Source: Desulfovibrio sp. (GTDB taxonomy: Bacteria; Desulfobacterota; Desulfovibrionia; Desulfovibrionales; Desulfovibrionaceae). Taken from it: a DNA stretch of 33,662 bases. The stretch lies in the NCBI RefSeq assembly GCF_014803725.1, contig NZ_JAAVBE010000020.1, forward strand, positions 1 to 33,662. The letters run 5' to 3'. The notes below the pieces were generated by a model. It did no database searches, had not been told where the DNA came from, and worked only from the letters and a program-made list of their open reading frames with translations. Below are positions 1-7,835 of this stretch, in pieces (position 1 is the stretch's first letter; each line of letters starts with the position of its first letter). The position numbers were made by a program, and so were the translations under genes.

Positions 1-133
1 GCTGGCAAGGAAGATAAAAATTTCCGAAGGGAGTGTACTTAAGTACTCGACCGAGGAAATTTTTCTCTGACGCAGCCAGCACCGAAAAGGCTGTTTTTGA
101 CGGATAATTTCGGCATTACCCGCGCAGCACAGC
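1..133 (+). repeat. Dispersed structured element, copy 1 (5' part outside window)
   Basis: This is the 3' two thirds of a ~200-bp element found four times in the window. It begins in the 5' arm of the long stem: GCTGGC at 1-6 pairs with GCCAGC at 75-80. Inside is a second stem (arms about 11-24 and 54-67, 13 of 14 paired) closing over the near-palindrome GAGTGTACTTAAGTACTC. After it come CAGCC/GGCTG with a T5 run and the conserved tail GACGGATAATTTCGG. The nearest gene reads toward it (radical SAM, minus strand), so for this copy a downstream plus-strand gene is not apparent within the window. Confidence 0.85.
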
Positions 134-191
134 GAGCGCACCAATTCGCAACTATAATAAGGCCTTCGCGGAAAGGGTGTGGCGACGCGGC

Positions 192-1265
192 TCACCCTTC
201 AAGCCAGAGCCGCAGCACAGGCTCGCGGCCAAAGCGGACATTCCCGGGAGTAATCCCCAGGGCGCCCCAACGCTCGCGCAATTCGCCGCCATGGCCCCAA
301 AAGTGCCCCTGTGCCTGGGCCGGTACGTCGAGATGGAGGGCGCCCGCACCTTCATGACGACGCAACGTCCGCACAAGCTCCCGCACTTCCAGCCACAGGG
401 CGCGGCCGAGCACGCGGCTCCCCAAGGCCGGATGCCACGGGCCGGCCACGAGCGCCCGGCTCAGATCCTCACCCGGCGCCACGCCCATGCGCAGCACAAG
501 AGCGCCGGCCTTCCGGGCCATGCGCCAGCCCTGCGCCAGCGTGTCCAGCGTCAGCGTGAGATCCCACGACAGATACTCTCCGGCGCGCCAGAGGCCCGCG
601 AGCCCCGTGCCTTCGAGCACGAGGCAAGGGTAAAAACGCAAGGCCCGCGCCCCGGCTTCGAGGGCCGCGCGCACATCGGCGAGAAAGACCTCCGATGTGA
701 CGCCCGGCATGCCGGGCAGAAGCTGAACGACGAGCGCGAGTCCGGCAGCCTTCACCCGCGCGCAGGCCCGCTTCGCCTCCCCGCCCGTGTAACCGCGGCC
801 CGTGAGGGCGAGCGCCCGGTCGGAAAAGCTCTGCACGCCCAGTTCCACCGTGGCGCAGCCCGCGCCCGCGAGCCGGCTCAGGACGGCGGCGTCCACGCAG
901 TCGGGCCGCGTGGAGCAGCGGAAAGACGAGGCAAGGCCCGTAACCTGCATTTCTTCGGCAAAGGTGAGGCAGAGGTCGAGCGCTTCAGGGGGAAGCGCGG
1001 TAAAAGTGCCGCCATAAAAGGCGAATTCGGCCGGTGGCAGCCCCCGGGCCGCGCGCCGCTCGAGGCTTTGGCGCGCCTCGGCCAGCAGGGGCGCGAGGTC
1101 GGCTGGCCCCGGGGCGCGCCTCCCGGTCTGCGCCTCCTGCGAGCAGAAGAGGCAGCGCCGCGGGCAGCCGAAAAAGGGCAAAAAGACCGGCACGATGGCA
1201 CGGCGCGGCGGCGCGGGCCACGTCACGACGACGGAAGCGAGCGGCCGGGAGCGGTGGGTGGGCAT
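192..1265 (-). CDS. Elp3-like radical SAM protein
   Basis: About 357 residues. Residues 33-43 carry GCPRRCLFCSQ, a C-x3-C-x2-C cluster motif (C34, C38, C41) that binds the 4Fe-4S cluster used to cleave S-adenosylmethionine. Further on, AFYGGTFTALP and VELGVQSFSDRAL are typical of the Elp3/HemN-like branch of radical SAM enzymes, and a GYTGGEAKRA stretch follows the core. The substrate is unknown, and there is no obvious B12 or acetyltransferase domain. The reading frame stays open upstream, but the start is set at ATG 1265 (or the adjacent ATG at 1268) because the homologous region begins shortly after. It is divergent from the ihfA-like gene, with about 230 bp between starts. General class confident, specific function not. 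Confidence 0.85.
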   Translation of the reverse strand: MPTHRSRPLASVVVTWPAPPRRAIVPVFLPFFGCPRRCLFCSQEAQTGRRAPGPADLAPLLAEARQSLERRAARGLPPAEFAFYGGTFTALPPEALDLCLTFAEEMQVTGLASSFRCSTRPDCVDAAVLSRLAGAGCATVELGVQSFSDRALALTGRGYTGGEAKRACARVKAAGLALVVQLLPGMPGVTSEVFLADVRAALEAGARALRFYPCLVLEGTGLAGLWRAGEYLSWDLTLTLDTLAQGWRMARKAGALVLRMGVAPGEDLSRALVAGPWHPALGSRVLGRALWLEVRELVRTLRRHEGAGALHLDVPAQAQGHFWGHGGELRERWGALGITPGNVRFGREPVLRLWLEG

Positions 1266-1349
1266 CATGATACGGACAGTCCGAAAACAGGGATCGGCAA
1301 CGGGCATCTCCCAGCATGGGCTCCGGGCCCCCGGGAAAAGAGGCCGGCC

Positions 1350-1394
1350 GCCCGCAAGAAAGCGCTTGCCCCTTGCGGGCATTCCGCGTATTTT
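1350..1394 (+). promoter_or_regulatory. Probable sigma-70 promoter of the IHF-like gene, with dyad
   Basis: TTGCCC (1366-1371) and TATTTT (1389-1394) are separated by 17 bp, about 100 bp ahead of the gene start. A perfect 8-bp inverted repeat GCCCGCAA (1350-1357) / TTGCGGGC (1373-1380) brackets the -35 region and could be an operator. The promoter call is inferred from the match alone. Confidence 0.45.
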
Positions 1395-1492
1395 CCTACA
1401 AGAAATCTGTGCCCGTGGGAAGCGGCATGGCCCTCCCGGCACCAAGGCAGCCAGGCCAATGCAAGACCCGGGCAGGATGTGGAGAACCTGCC

Positions 1493-1780
1493 ATGAAAAA
1501 AACTCTTACGAAAGCGGACATTGTGGAGGCCATCTACGAAGAGACCGACAAGAACCGCGTCGATGTGAAACAGGTGGTTGAGAAGCTGCTGGAGATCATG
1601 AAGGAGGCCATCAAAAAAGACCGTTCCCTGCTCATCAGCGGCTTCGGCAAATTCGAGTGCTACGAAAAGGCGTCCCGCAAGGGGCGCAACCCCCAGACGG
1701 ACGAGACCATCACCCTGCCGCCGCGCAAGGTCATGGTGTTCCGCCTCTCCCGCAAATTCCGCGCGGAGCTCAATTCCTGA
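1493..1780 (+). CDS. ihfA: Integration host factor alpha-like / HU-family DNA-bending protein
   Basis: A 95-residue protein of normal family length. It begins MKKTLTKADIVEAIYEE and carries GFGKFECYEKASRKGRNPQT, the beta-arm region that inserts into the minor groove, with the conserved GRNP turn. Proteins of this family bend DNA as dimers in nucleoid organisation, recombination and sigma-54 promoter activation. The details (TLTKADI, TITLPPRKVMVF) look more like the IHF alpha subunit than HU, but the two are hard to separate by eye. ATG 1493 is preceded by GGAG at 1481 with an 8-9 nt gap. It stands alone, followed at once by a strong hairpin. Confidence 0.93.
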   Translation: MKKTLTKADIVEAIYEETDKNRVDVKQVVEKLLEIMKEAIKKDRSLLISGFGKFECYEKASRKGRNPQTDETITLPPRKVMVFRLSRKFRAELNS

Positions 1781-1784
1781 ACCC

Positions 1785-1818
1785 AGAAGGCCGTGCCGGT
1801 TCGCCGGCGCGGCCTTCT
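1785..1818 (+). terminator. Strong hairpin after the IHF-like gene
   Basis: AGAAGGCCG-T-GCCGG, loop TTCG, CCGGC-G-CGGCCTTCT gives a near-perfect 14-pair stem with a stable UUCG tetraloop, beginning 4 nt after the stop codon. There is no T tract, so termination is likely but not certain. Confidence 0.6.
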
Positions 1819-1953
1819 CCGCTGTATGGGGCCGTGAGCACCCCCCAAAGCGCAGGGTGGCGCGCCGGCCGGACGCTTTTCCTGCTTTCCGGGCGCCGTT
1901 CTCCCTGTGTCGTCCCGCCCTAACCCCGCACAAGGACGTTCCCGTCTGCGCGA

Positions 1954-1985
1954 AAAGGCCGCTCCGGCATGCCGAAGCGGCCTTT
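1954..1985 (-). terminator. Second terminator-like hairpin downstream of the YjfB-like gene
   Basis: AAAGGCCGCT pairs with AGCGGCCTTT around a GGCATGCC core. Read on the minus strand, the stem is followed by a short T run, so it may back up the terminator at 1990-2026. It is symmetric enough to act in both directions. Confidence 0.5.
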
Positions 1986-1989
1986 CCAG

Positions 1990-2026
1990 CAAAAAAGCGT
2001 CTTCTGAAAAGAGGTTGCGGACGCTT
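1990..2026 (-). terminator. Intrinsic terminator of the YjfB-like gene
   Basis: On the minus strand AAGCGTC (2026-2020) pairs with GACGCTT (2001-1995), followed by a T tract (1994-1990). It starts 3 nt after the stop codon of the 60-residue gene. Confidence 0.65.
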
Positions 2027-2028
2027 GC

Positions 2029-2211
2029 TTATGCGACCACATTGAGCTTGGCGCCGATGCCCTCGGCCGCGAGGCCCTGGCTGCGGAGCATCTGCTCCAT
2101 TTCCGCGCCTTTTTCCAGCGAGCCGTTGATGAGGTTCGCGGTCATGCTGGCCTGAAAATTCATGGCCTCTTTGGTCACGGCCACACTCATGCCCATCTGT
2201 ACGTCATCCAT
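2029..2211 (-). CDS. Small YjfB-like protein (putative motility protein family)
   Basis: A 60-residue protein starting MDDVQMGMSVAVTKEAMNFQ, with a helical centre (ASMTANLINGSLEKGAEMEQ) and a short tail ending GIGAKLNVVA. The pattern MD-(x)n-Met-rich start, then V-x-KEAM and a helix with M/L spacing, resembles the YjfB family ("putative motility protein"), whose role is not established. ATG 2211 is chosen because GGAGG lies 5 nt upstream on the minus strand; an in-frame extension upstream lacks a ribosome site. A GC-rich hairpin GCCGCCC-GA-GGGCGGC lies immediately upstream of that site. Two terminator hairpins follow. Gene confident, family assignment tentative. Confidence 0.65.
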   Translation of the reverse strand: MDDVQMGMSVAVTKEAMNFQASMTANLINGSLEKGAEMEQMLRSQGLAAEGIGAKLNVVA

Positions 2212-2363
2212 GACATCCTCCGGCCGCCCTCGGGCGGCGCTGTTTATTGGTCTTCGTCCTCCTTTTCGGCGCAAGCGCGGGAAACTTTAGGGGAGTTGCG
2301 GGCCGGCCGCGCCGCGTGTACACAGGGGAAAGATGCTCTGGTGTACTGCGCCGTTGGGAGATC

Positions 2364-2575
2364 TTCCTTAAGTCCGTCTGGAGCGAAGCGGAAGACGGGT
2401 GCTGGTGCCGGAAGAATCCTAAAAAATAAGATTCTTCGGTGCTTGCAAGGAAGAAAAACAATTTCCGAAGGGAGTGTACTCAAGTACTCGACCGAGGAAA
2501 TTTTTTTCTGACGCGGCAAGCGCCGGAGAGGCTGTTTTTGACGGAGACTTTCGGCAATACACAGGCCGCACAGCT
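2364..2575 (+). repeat. Dispersed structured element, copy 2 (upstream of cysE)
   Basis: Full-length copy. P2 hairpin: CCGTCT (2374-2379), then GGA, GCGAAGC, GGA, AGACGG. P3: AAGAATC (2412-2418) with GATTCTT, a perfect 7-bp stem in this copy. P4: TTCTTCGGTGCTTGC with GCAAGCGCCGGAGAG (2516-2530), 15 pairs of which 3 are T.G wobbles on the plus strand. P5/P6 surround GAGTGTACTCAAGTACTC. The tail is GGCTGTTTTTGACGGAGACTTTCGG. It ends about 45 bp before cysE and occupies most of the 409-bp gap between the YjfB-like gene and cysE; I see no gene in this gap. Confidence 0.9.
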
Positions 2576-2620
2576 GCGCAACCAACGCAAAAGCAGAACA
2601 AAGCTCAAAAGGATGCACCC

Positions 2621-3556
2621 ATGGCATTTTCCCTCGGCGGAAGCGGCGTGCACGCCACGCTCGACGCGGTGACGGAACGCCTCTGCCGCCCCGAATCCCT
2701 CGATGCGGTCTGGCACCGCCAGGCCCACGGCGCGCCCATGCCCTCGCTGGAGACTCTGCGCGAGGTCATGGGCCGGCTGCGCGCGGCCATCTTCCCCGGC
2801 TATTTCGGGCCGGTGCGCGTGGGCCGCGAGTCCATGCGCTACCACCTCGCCGCCAATCTCGACACCATCCTGCGCCGCCTCGGCGAACAGGTCGTGAGCG
2901 GCCTCTGCTTCGACTGCGCGGACAGCGAGGACGACTCCGCCTCCGGCCCCTGCGGGCGCTGCGAGGAGCGCGGGCTCGCGGCCGCCCTCGCCTTCATGGA
3001 GCGCCTCCCCGAGATCCGCCGGCTGCTCGCCGGCGACGCCACCGCCGCCTACGAGGGCGACCCGGCCGCCAGGAGCCCCGGCGAGACCATCTTCTGTTAT
3101 CCCTCGCTCACGGCCATGTTCCATCACCGCGTGGCCCACGAGCTCTACAGGCTCAAGGTGCCGCTCATCCCGCGCATCATCGCGGAAATGGCGCACTCGG
3201 CCACGGGCATCGACATCCACCCCGGCGCCACCATCGGCGAGGAATTCTTCATCGATCACGGCACGGGCGTGGTCATCGGCGAGACCTGCGTCATCGGCCG
3301 CGGCTGCCGCCTCTACCAGGGCGTGACCCTGGGGGCGCTCTCCTTCCCCAAGAACCTGGACGGCACGCTGACCAAGGGCATCCCGCGCCACCCCGTGCTC
3401 TGCGATGACGTGACCGTCTATGCCGGGGCGACCATCCTCGGGCGCGTCACCATCGGCGAGGGCGCGGTCATCGGCGGCAATGTGTGGATAACAGAGGACG
3501 TGCCGCCGGGCGCGCGCATCTCCCAGAAAGGGAGCAACAAGGGCCGGAAGCCATGA
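2621..3556 (+). CDS. cysE: Serine O-acetyltransferase with N-terminal CxxC pair
   Basis: 311 residues. It transfers acetyl from acetyl-CoA to L-serine, the first step of cysteine synthesis. The C-terminal half (about 160-300) is the left-handed beta-helix of hexapeptide repeats (HPGATIGEEFF, GVVIGETCVIGRG, GATILGRVTIGEGAVIGGN), with catalytic-region HPGA at 200-203 and DHGTG at 212-216. The N-terminal helical region contains an insertion with C96-x2-C99 and C111-x2-C114 around an acidic loop, which could bind zinc or an Fe-S cluster. The tail GSNKGRKP is basic. ATG 2621 is chosen for the AAAGGA site 8 nt upstream; longer in-frame versions would translate the upstream repeat element. Its stop overlaps the next start (ATGA). 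Confidence 0.93.
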   Translation: MAFSLGGSGVHATLDAVTERLCRPESLDAVWHRQAHGAPMPSLETLREVMGRLRAAIFPGYFGPVRVGRESMRYHLAANLDTILRRLGEQVVSGLCFDCADSEDDSASGPCGRCEERGLAAALAFMERLPEIRRLLAGDATAAYEGDPAARSPGETIFCYPSLTAMFHHRVAHELYRLKVPLIPRIIAEMAHSATGIDIHPGATIGEEFFIDHGTGVVIGETCVIGRGCRLYQGVTLGALSFPKNLDGTLTKGIPRHPVLCDDVTVYAGATILGRVTIGEGAVIGGNVWITEDVPPGARISQKGSNKGRKP

Positions 3557-3711
3557 ACGAGGAACGCGGCCGGCGGCGGCGCGTCCGCACACTCGCGGGC
3601 GCCGTGGCGCTCCTGCTCTGCTGCGCGCTGCTCGCGGCCTGCGCCGGGCAGGGCGTGGAGGTGCGGCCGCGCGGGCAGACCGTCATCAGCGTGGGCACGG
3701 GCAGCCGCTGA
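3553..3711 (+). CDS. Tiny predicted lipoprotein
   Basis: 52 residues: a basic N-terminus (MNEERGRRRRVRTL), a hydrophobic stretch (AGAVALLLCCALLAA) and a lipobox ending LLAAC, then only about 22 mature residues (GQGVEVRPRGQTVISVGTGS). The start overlaps the cysE stop as ATGA, implying translational coupling. Many Gram-negative genomes have small lipoproteins of this size with no known function. The overlap and clean signal peptide support a real gene; function unknown. Confidence 0.65.
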   Translation: MNEERGRRRRVRTLAGAVALLLCCALLAACAGQGVEVRPRGQTVISVGTGSR

Positions 3712-3729
3712 ACGGAGGGGCTTTCAGCG
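3706..3729. terminator. Hairpin across convergent stop codons
   Basis: CGCTGAA (3706-3712) pairs with TTCAGCG (3723-3729). The stem covers the stop codons of the rightward lipoprotein gene and the leftward Sel1-repeat gene, which are only 12 bp apart. There is no T tract, so terminator activity is uncertain. Confidence 0.3.
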
Positions 3730-4911
3730 TGCGCCGCGCGTTTCGTGATACACGGCGGGCACCATGTACATGAGGCTCATCTGGCCGTGGGTGGGCGCGT
3801 ACTGCGTGGCCACGAGGGTGGAGCCGAGGTTCCAGAGGCGCGAATCCTCGCCCTCGCCGGCCGCGGGCGTGCCGAAGCGGCCCTCCACCATCTTGAGGAT
3901 GGCCTCGGCCTGGGCCTTGTCCGGCGCGGGATAGTCGATCTTGATGAAGGCGAGCCGCGCATCCTTGCCGCGGCCGTAGCAGACGGCCATTTCGGTGGCG
4001 CCGGGCACCACGCGGCTGGCGTCATAGGTGTCGCAGATCTTGCTTGCATCCTCGCTGCGCGGCGTGGCCCCGGCCTTGTGCAGGGCCTCGCGCATGCCGG
4101 CGCGCGTGGCCGTGTCGAGCTTTTGCCCGAAGAGCACCGCGGGCGGCTGGCCCTCGGGCGCCATGAGCCTCAACTCCTCGATGGCCGCCGGGAGGCCCTC
4201 CATGGCCGCGGCATAGAGCAGCAGGCTCGCGCGCTGCGGATTGACGGCCACGCCCCGGCCCACGCGGTAGAAATGCCCGAGCCGCCCAAGCGCCTCGCGC
4301 TGCCGCTGGGAGGCGGCGCGGCTGTACCAGGCGGCGGCAGCGGCGTCGTCGCGGGGCACGCCGCGCCCGTGCTCATAGAGAAAGCCGAGATTGTACTGCG
4401 CCTCGGGCTGGCCCTGGCGCGCGGCGAGGTCGAACCAGCGCGCCGCCTCGGCCGGGTTGGCCTCCATGCCGCGCCCCTGCTCGAGCATGCGGCCGTAATT
4501 GCTCATGCCCGAGGCATTCCCCGCCTCGGCGGCCTTGGCGAACCAGTGGAGCGCCCGGCCCACATCCGGCTCCACGCCCTGGCCCTGGTCATAGAGGACG
4601 CCCAGGTTGTTCATGGCCTGACCGTCGCCCTCTTCCGCCAGTTTCTCCCAGATGGCCCGCGCCCTGGCAATGTCGCCGGCGGCAAAGGCCCGCGCCGCGT
4701 CCCCGGCCGGCCCTTCGGGCCACACGGGCGCCGGGGGCTCGGGCAGCGGTGCCGGTGCGGCAGCGGGAGCCGGGCTTGCCGGAGCCGGGGCCGCTGGCGC
4801 CTTCGCGCCGCCCTTCTGCGCCGCCCAGGGCACGCCGGGGGCCAGCGCGAGCGCCAAGAGCACGGCGCAGGCCAGCGCGGTCTTTTTTATCAGGGAAAAC
4901 ACACCATTCAT
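3724..4911 (-). CDS. Secreted Sel1-repeat (TPR-like) protein
   Basis: 395 residues. A signal peptide (MNGVFSLIKKTALACAVLLALALAPGVPWAA is hydrophobic after KK) is followed by a Pro/Ala-rich linker to about residue 65. Four or five Sel1-like repeats run from about 70 to 225 (AMNNLGVLYDQGQGV, GMSNYGRMLEQGRGM, AQYNLGFLYEHGRGV, ALGRLGHFYRVGRGV). The last ~150 residues form a separate domain I do not recognise, with two cysteines (ICDTYD, AVCYGRG). Sel1 repeats mediate protein-protein contacts. The start overlaps the stop of the SGNH-like gene (ATGA) and has AAGGA upstream, so it is the last gene of the O-acetylation operon and probably acts in the periplasm with it. Confidence 0.88.
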   Translation of the reverse strand: MNGVFSLIKKTALACAVLLALALAPGVPWAAQKGGAKAPAAPAPASPAPAAAPAPLPEPPAPVWPEGPAGDAARAFAAGDIARARAIWEKLAEEGDGQAMNNLGVLYDQGQGVEPDVGRALHWFAKAAEAGNASGMSNYGRMLEQGRGMEANPAEAARWFDLAARQGQPEAQYNLGFLYEHGRGVPRDDAAAAAWYSRAASQRQREALGRLGHFYRVGRGVAVNPQRASLLLYAAAMEGLPAAIEELRLMAPEGQPPAVLFGQKLDTATRAGMREALHKAGATPRSEDASKICDTYDASRVVPGATEMAVCYGRGKDARLAFIKIDYPAPDKAQAEAILKMVEGRFGTPAAGEGEDSRLWNLGSTLVATQYAPTHGQMSLMYMVPAVYHETRGAR

Positions 4912-6200
4912 GGCCGGTCCTTCCTCGGGGCGCCAGCTTCACTCCCGGGCGGCCCGGCGTCCGGCGCCCGCTTGGTGCAGCCGAGGCGCATGAAGTCCGT
5001 CTCCGGGAGCGGGGTCAGGCGGCTGTCCGGCACGAGCACATGCCCGGCCCAGCCGCTGATGACCGCATCCAGCTTTTCCATGTCCACATAGGCGAGCAGG
5101 GCCGGCCAGCGGTCGGCCATGCGGCGCAGGATGCGCGCATAGCTTACTTCGCCGCCGTGAAAGCCGTCAATGAATTCGCAGTCGCCGGAGGCGAAGCCGC
5201 GTGCGTCCGTGCAGTCGAGGGCGTCGATGCCGCGGCTTGCCAGCGCCTCGCGCAGGCGGAAGAGATGCGGCCAGGCCTCGGGCGTTTTGCGCATGGCCTC
5301 AAGCACCCGGGGGGAGAGCGGCGCGATGAACACGAAGGTCTTGACGCCCCGGCTGCGCAGCCGGCACCAGATCTCGGCGAAGGCGTCCAAATGCGCCTCC
5401 GAGGGGCCGACCTGCCCGGGCCGCGCGCGGTAAAAGGCCTTGGTGCCCCCCGCCACCTGCGCGAGCGTGTCGCGGAACTGGAAGTCCAGCGGGCGCTTCT
5501 GGCCCGTGGCTTCGGCGGTGGAATACCACGAGCCGTCCGGGCCGAAGCCGTCGTCGGTCTGCTGTGCCATGATGCCGAAGCGGTCGGCCCGAAAGCCCGC
5601 GCCGAAGAGGCCGAGCAGCGGCGCGGCGAGCTCAGCCGGGGAGATCTTGCCCTCCAATAGCCACTGCCACGGCTTTTTCAGGCTCGAAAAGCCGTAATTG
5701 TACGACCCGCTGGTGGGGGGCACCTCCTTGAAGGGCTCGGCCTCCCACTGCGGCAGGAACCACCAGAAATCGAGGCCCAGGATGACCGCTCCGGGCTTGT
5801 GGATGCGCAGCATGGCGTCCACGGTGGAGCGCAGCACGGCGAGATTGCCCGCCACGCCGCCCATGTTGCAGAAGGGCTTGCGGAACCAGGCCCCGCGGAA
5901 CTGCATGACCCGGGAGGAACCCACGGCCGCGATGTCCGGCTTTATGGCCGCATAGAGCCTGAGCTTGTAGTCCACGAAATCCTGCGACACGCCGGAGCCG
6001 AACAGGGCGAAGCGGCCGGAACTTTGCGCGGCCACGGCGCGCTCCACGGCGGCGTCGCCGCTTGCGTGCAGCCACCATGCCGCATAGGGCGCGAGCACGA
6101 GCAGCCCGAAAAGCCCGAGCCCCGCCAGAATGAGAAAATAGCGGGTGAGCCATGCCGCCGATTGCGGCGCTTGCGTGGTCTGTGTCTCCGTCGCGCGCAT
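4908..6200 (-). CDS. Membrane-anchored SGNH-like partner of an MBOAT acetyltransferase
   Basis: 430 residues. One membrane helix near the N-terminus (YFLILAGLGLFGLLVLAPYAAWWL) leaves the rest in the periplasm. VGSSRVMQFRG looks like the block I serine of SGNH/AlgJ-type acyl esterases and FIDGFHGGEVSYARIL like the His-containing last block. AlgJ/AlgX/DltD-like proteins accept acetyl groups carried across the membrane by an MBOAT protein and place them on a polysaccharide. It lies 11 bp after the MBOAT gene. ATG 6200 is chosen because it follows the MBOAT stop; an upstream in-frame extension would overlap MBOAT. The acceptor polymer cannot be told from this window. Confidence 0.85.
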   Translation of the reverse strand: MRATETQTTQAPQSAAWLTRYFLILAGLGLFGLLVLAPYAAWWLHASGDAAVERAVAAQSSGRFALFGSGVSQDFVDYKLRLYAAIKPDIAAVGSSRVMQFRGAWFRKPFCNMGGVAGNLAVLRSTVDAMLRIHKPGAVILGLDFWWFLPQWEAEPFKEVPPTSGSYNYGFSSLKKPWQWLLEGKISPAELAAPLLGLFGAGFRADRFGIMAQQTDDGFGPDGSWYSTAEATGQKRPLDFQFRDTLAQVAGGTKAFYRARPGQVGPSEAHLDAFAEIWCRLRSRGVKTFVFIAPLSPRVLEAMRKTPEAWPHLFRLREALASRGIDALDCTDARGFASGDCEFIDGFHGGEVSYARILRRMADRWPALLAYVDMEKLDAVISGWAGHVLVPDSRLTPLPETDFMRLGCTKRAPDAGPPGSEAGAPRKDRP

Positions 6201-6211
6201 GTCTGTCCCGC

Positions 6212-7786
6212 CTAGAACTGGAAATAGAGAAACACGGTTTCCCGCGAGGCCAGCACCAGCGCGGCGAAGGTCAGCACGGCCATCGCTGCGGCCCACCCGG
6301 GGCTCGGACGCCAGTGCAGGAAGGGCGCCCCCCCGTCCTTGCGCCCGTATACCACTTCCTGACTGTTGGGGCAGCACCAGACGATGACGCCGCACACGGC
6401 GAGCAGCGCAAAGGGCAGCCAGCCGCTGAAAAAGCGGTTGGGGAGGAGCGCGGCCATGAGGCTCTCCGGCGATGCCGGGTCGAGCCGGGCGAGAAAGCCC
6501 TCAAGGCCGGCCCCGGCGTCCGGCGCCATGAGCGGCGGCCACACCTCAGGCCCGGCGCCGGCCATGGCCGTGTAGATGGTCATGGCCGTGTCGAGGTTTG
6601 GCGCGCGGAACACCACCCAGCAAAGGTTGATGCAGGAAAAGGTCAGCACCACGCAGAAAAGGCGCCCGGGCGCCCGCGCAAGCAGCCGCTCGGCCAATGT
6701 CCCGCGCGTACAGGCGCGGAAAAAGTGGTTCACCGAGAGCATGAAACCGTGGAGCGCGCCCCAGATGATGAAGGTCCAGCCGGCCCCGTGCCACGCGCCG
6801 CCGATGAGCATGGTCAGGAAGAGGTTGGCATACTGGCGCAGGCGCCCGCGCCTGTTGCCGCCGAGCGGGATATAGAGGAAGTCGCGCAGCCACGCGCCGA
6901 GGGTGATGTGCCAGCGCCGCCAGAAGTCCACGATGCCCGTGGCCCTGTAGGGCGAGGCGAAATTCTCGGGGAGCCTGAGCCCGAGCATGAGCCCGAGGCC
7001 GAGGGCCATGTCCGTATAGCCGGAAAAGTCGAAATAGAGCTGGAAGGTATAGGCGAGCGAGCCGAGCCACGCCTCCAGCGTGGAGGGCCAGATCCCCCGG
7101 GCTGCGGCGTTGAACACGGCGTCCGCATAGGCCCCGATGCTGTCCGCGAGCAGCACCTTCTTGCCGAGCCCGAGGGCCAGCAGGGTGAAGCCGCGGGCGA
7201 GGTTTTCGGCCCGAAGGCCAGCGAGCGCCCCCAGTTGCGGGCCCATCTGGCCATAGCGCACGATGGGCCCGGAAATCACCCACGCGAAGCAGGAGGTGAA
7301 GAGCGCGTGCGCCGCAAGGCCCTCGGGCGCCGTTTCGCGCCGGTAGACGGCCACGAGCCACGCGATCTGGATGAAGGTGTAAAAGGAGATGCCGAGCGGA
7401 AGCCCCTGCGGCGTGAAGCTCCAGTCCGTCCCGCAAAGCCTTGCCGCGCAATCAACGAGAAAGCCCGCGTACTTGAACCAGAGGAGCGGCAGCAGGTTGC
7501 AGGCGAGGGCAAGAACGAGCAGGCCCTTGCGGGAAAGGCGGCGTTTGCCCGCGCCCTCCTGCTGCGGCTCGGCGAGCGCCGTGCCGAAGGCGTGGTTCAT
7601 GGCGATGAGGCCGAGCAGCAGCACGAGGAAGCCGAGGCCCCAGAAGGCATAGAAGACGAGCGAGAGCGCGAGCAAAAGCCAGCCGAGCGCCTGCGCGGGC
7701 TGCGCCGCCGCGCGCGCCGTGAGCTGCCACGCCGCGAGGGCGAGCGGCAGGAAGCAGAAAAGGAAGCTGTAGGAGCTGAAGAGCAT
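6212..7786 (-). CDS. MBOAT-family membrane O-acetyltransferase (AlgI/DltB-like)
   Basis: 524 residues with many membrane helices. Core motifs of the family are present: QLYFDFSGYTDMALGLGLML, then FWRRWHITLGAWLRDFLYIPLGG (signature WHxTL with catalytic-region histidine) and LIGGAWHGAGWTFIIWG with the second histidine. AlgI-type proteins move acetyl from a cytoplasmic donor to the outside for alginate, cellulose or other glycan O-acetylation. Followed immediately by its SGNH-like partner and a Sel1 protein. The start at 7786 has only a weak ribosome site. No polymer synthase gene is adjacent, so the substrate is unknown. Confidence 0.93.
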   Translation of the reverse strand: MLFSSYSFLFCFLPLALAAWQLTARAAAQPAQALGWLLLALSLVFYAFWGLGFLVLLLGLIAMNHAFGTALAEPQQEGAGKRRLSRKGLLVLALACNLLPLLWFKYAGFLVDCAARLCGTDWSFTPQGLPLGISFYTFIQIAWLVAVYRRETAPEGLAAHALFTSCFAWVISGPIVRYGQMGPQLGALAGLRAENLARGFTLLALGLGKKVLLADSIGAYADAVFNAAARGIWPSTLEAWLGSLAYTFQLYFDFSGYTDMALGLGLMLGLRLPENFASPYRATGIVDFWRRWHITLGAWLRDFLYIPLGGNRRGRLRQYANLFLTMLIGGAWHGAGWTFIIWGALHGFMLSVNHFFRACTRGTLAERLLARAPGRLFCVVLTFSCINLCWVVFRAPNLDTAMTIYTAMAGAGPEVWPPLMAPDAGAGLEGFLARLDPASPESLMAALLPNRFFSGWLPFALLAVCGVIVWCCPNSQEVVYGRKDGGAPFLHWRPSPGWAAAMAVLTFAALVLASRETVFLYFQF

Positions 7787-7835
7787 GTTGATCTGCCTGC
7801 GCGCCCGCGGGAAATTTCAGGCTGCGCCCGCGGCC

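Noticed and set aside
91-133. The repeat tail reads similarly in one plus frame in all copies (about TDNFGITRAAQ)
   Set aside because: It begins with TTG, has no ribosome site and continues into unrelated sequence in each copy. A coding role is not supported, though the run is odd enough to note.
2419-2601. Minus-strand open frames through each copy of the repeat, giving similar peptides (around KNFLGRVLEYTPFG)
   Set aside because: The similarity follows from the repeated DNA. Frames differ in length and start, lack ribosome sites, and the base changes fit stem pairing rather than codon constraint.
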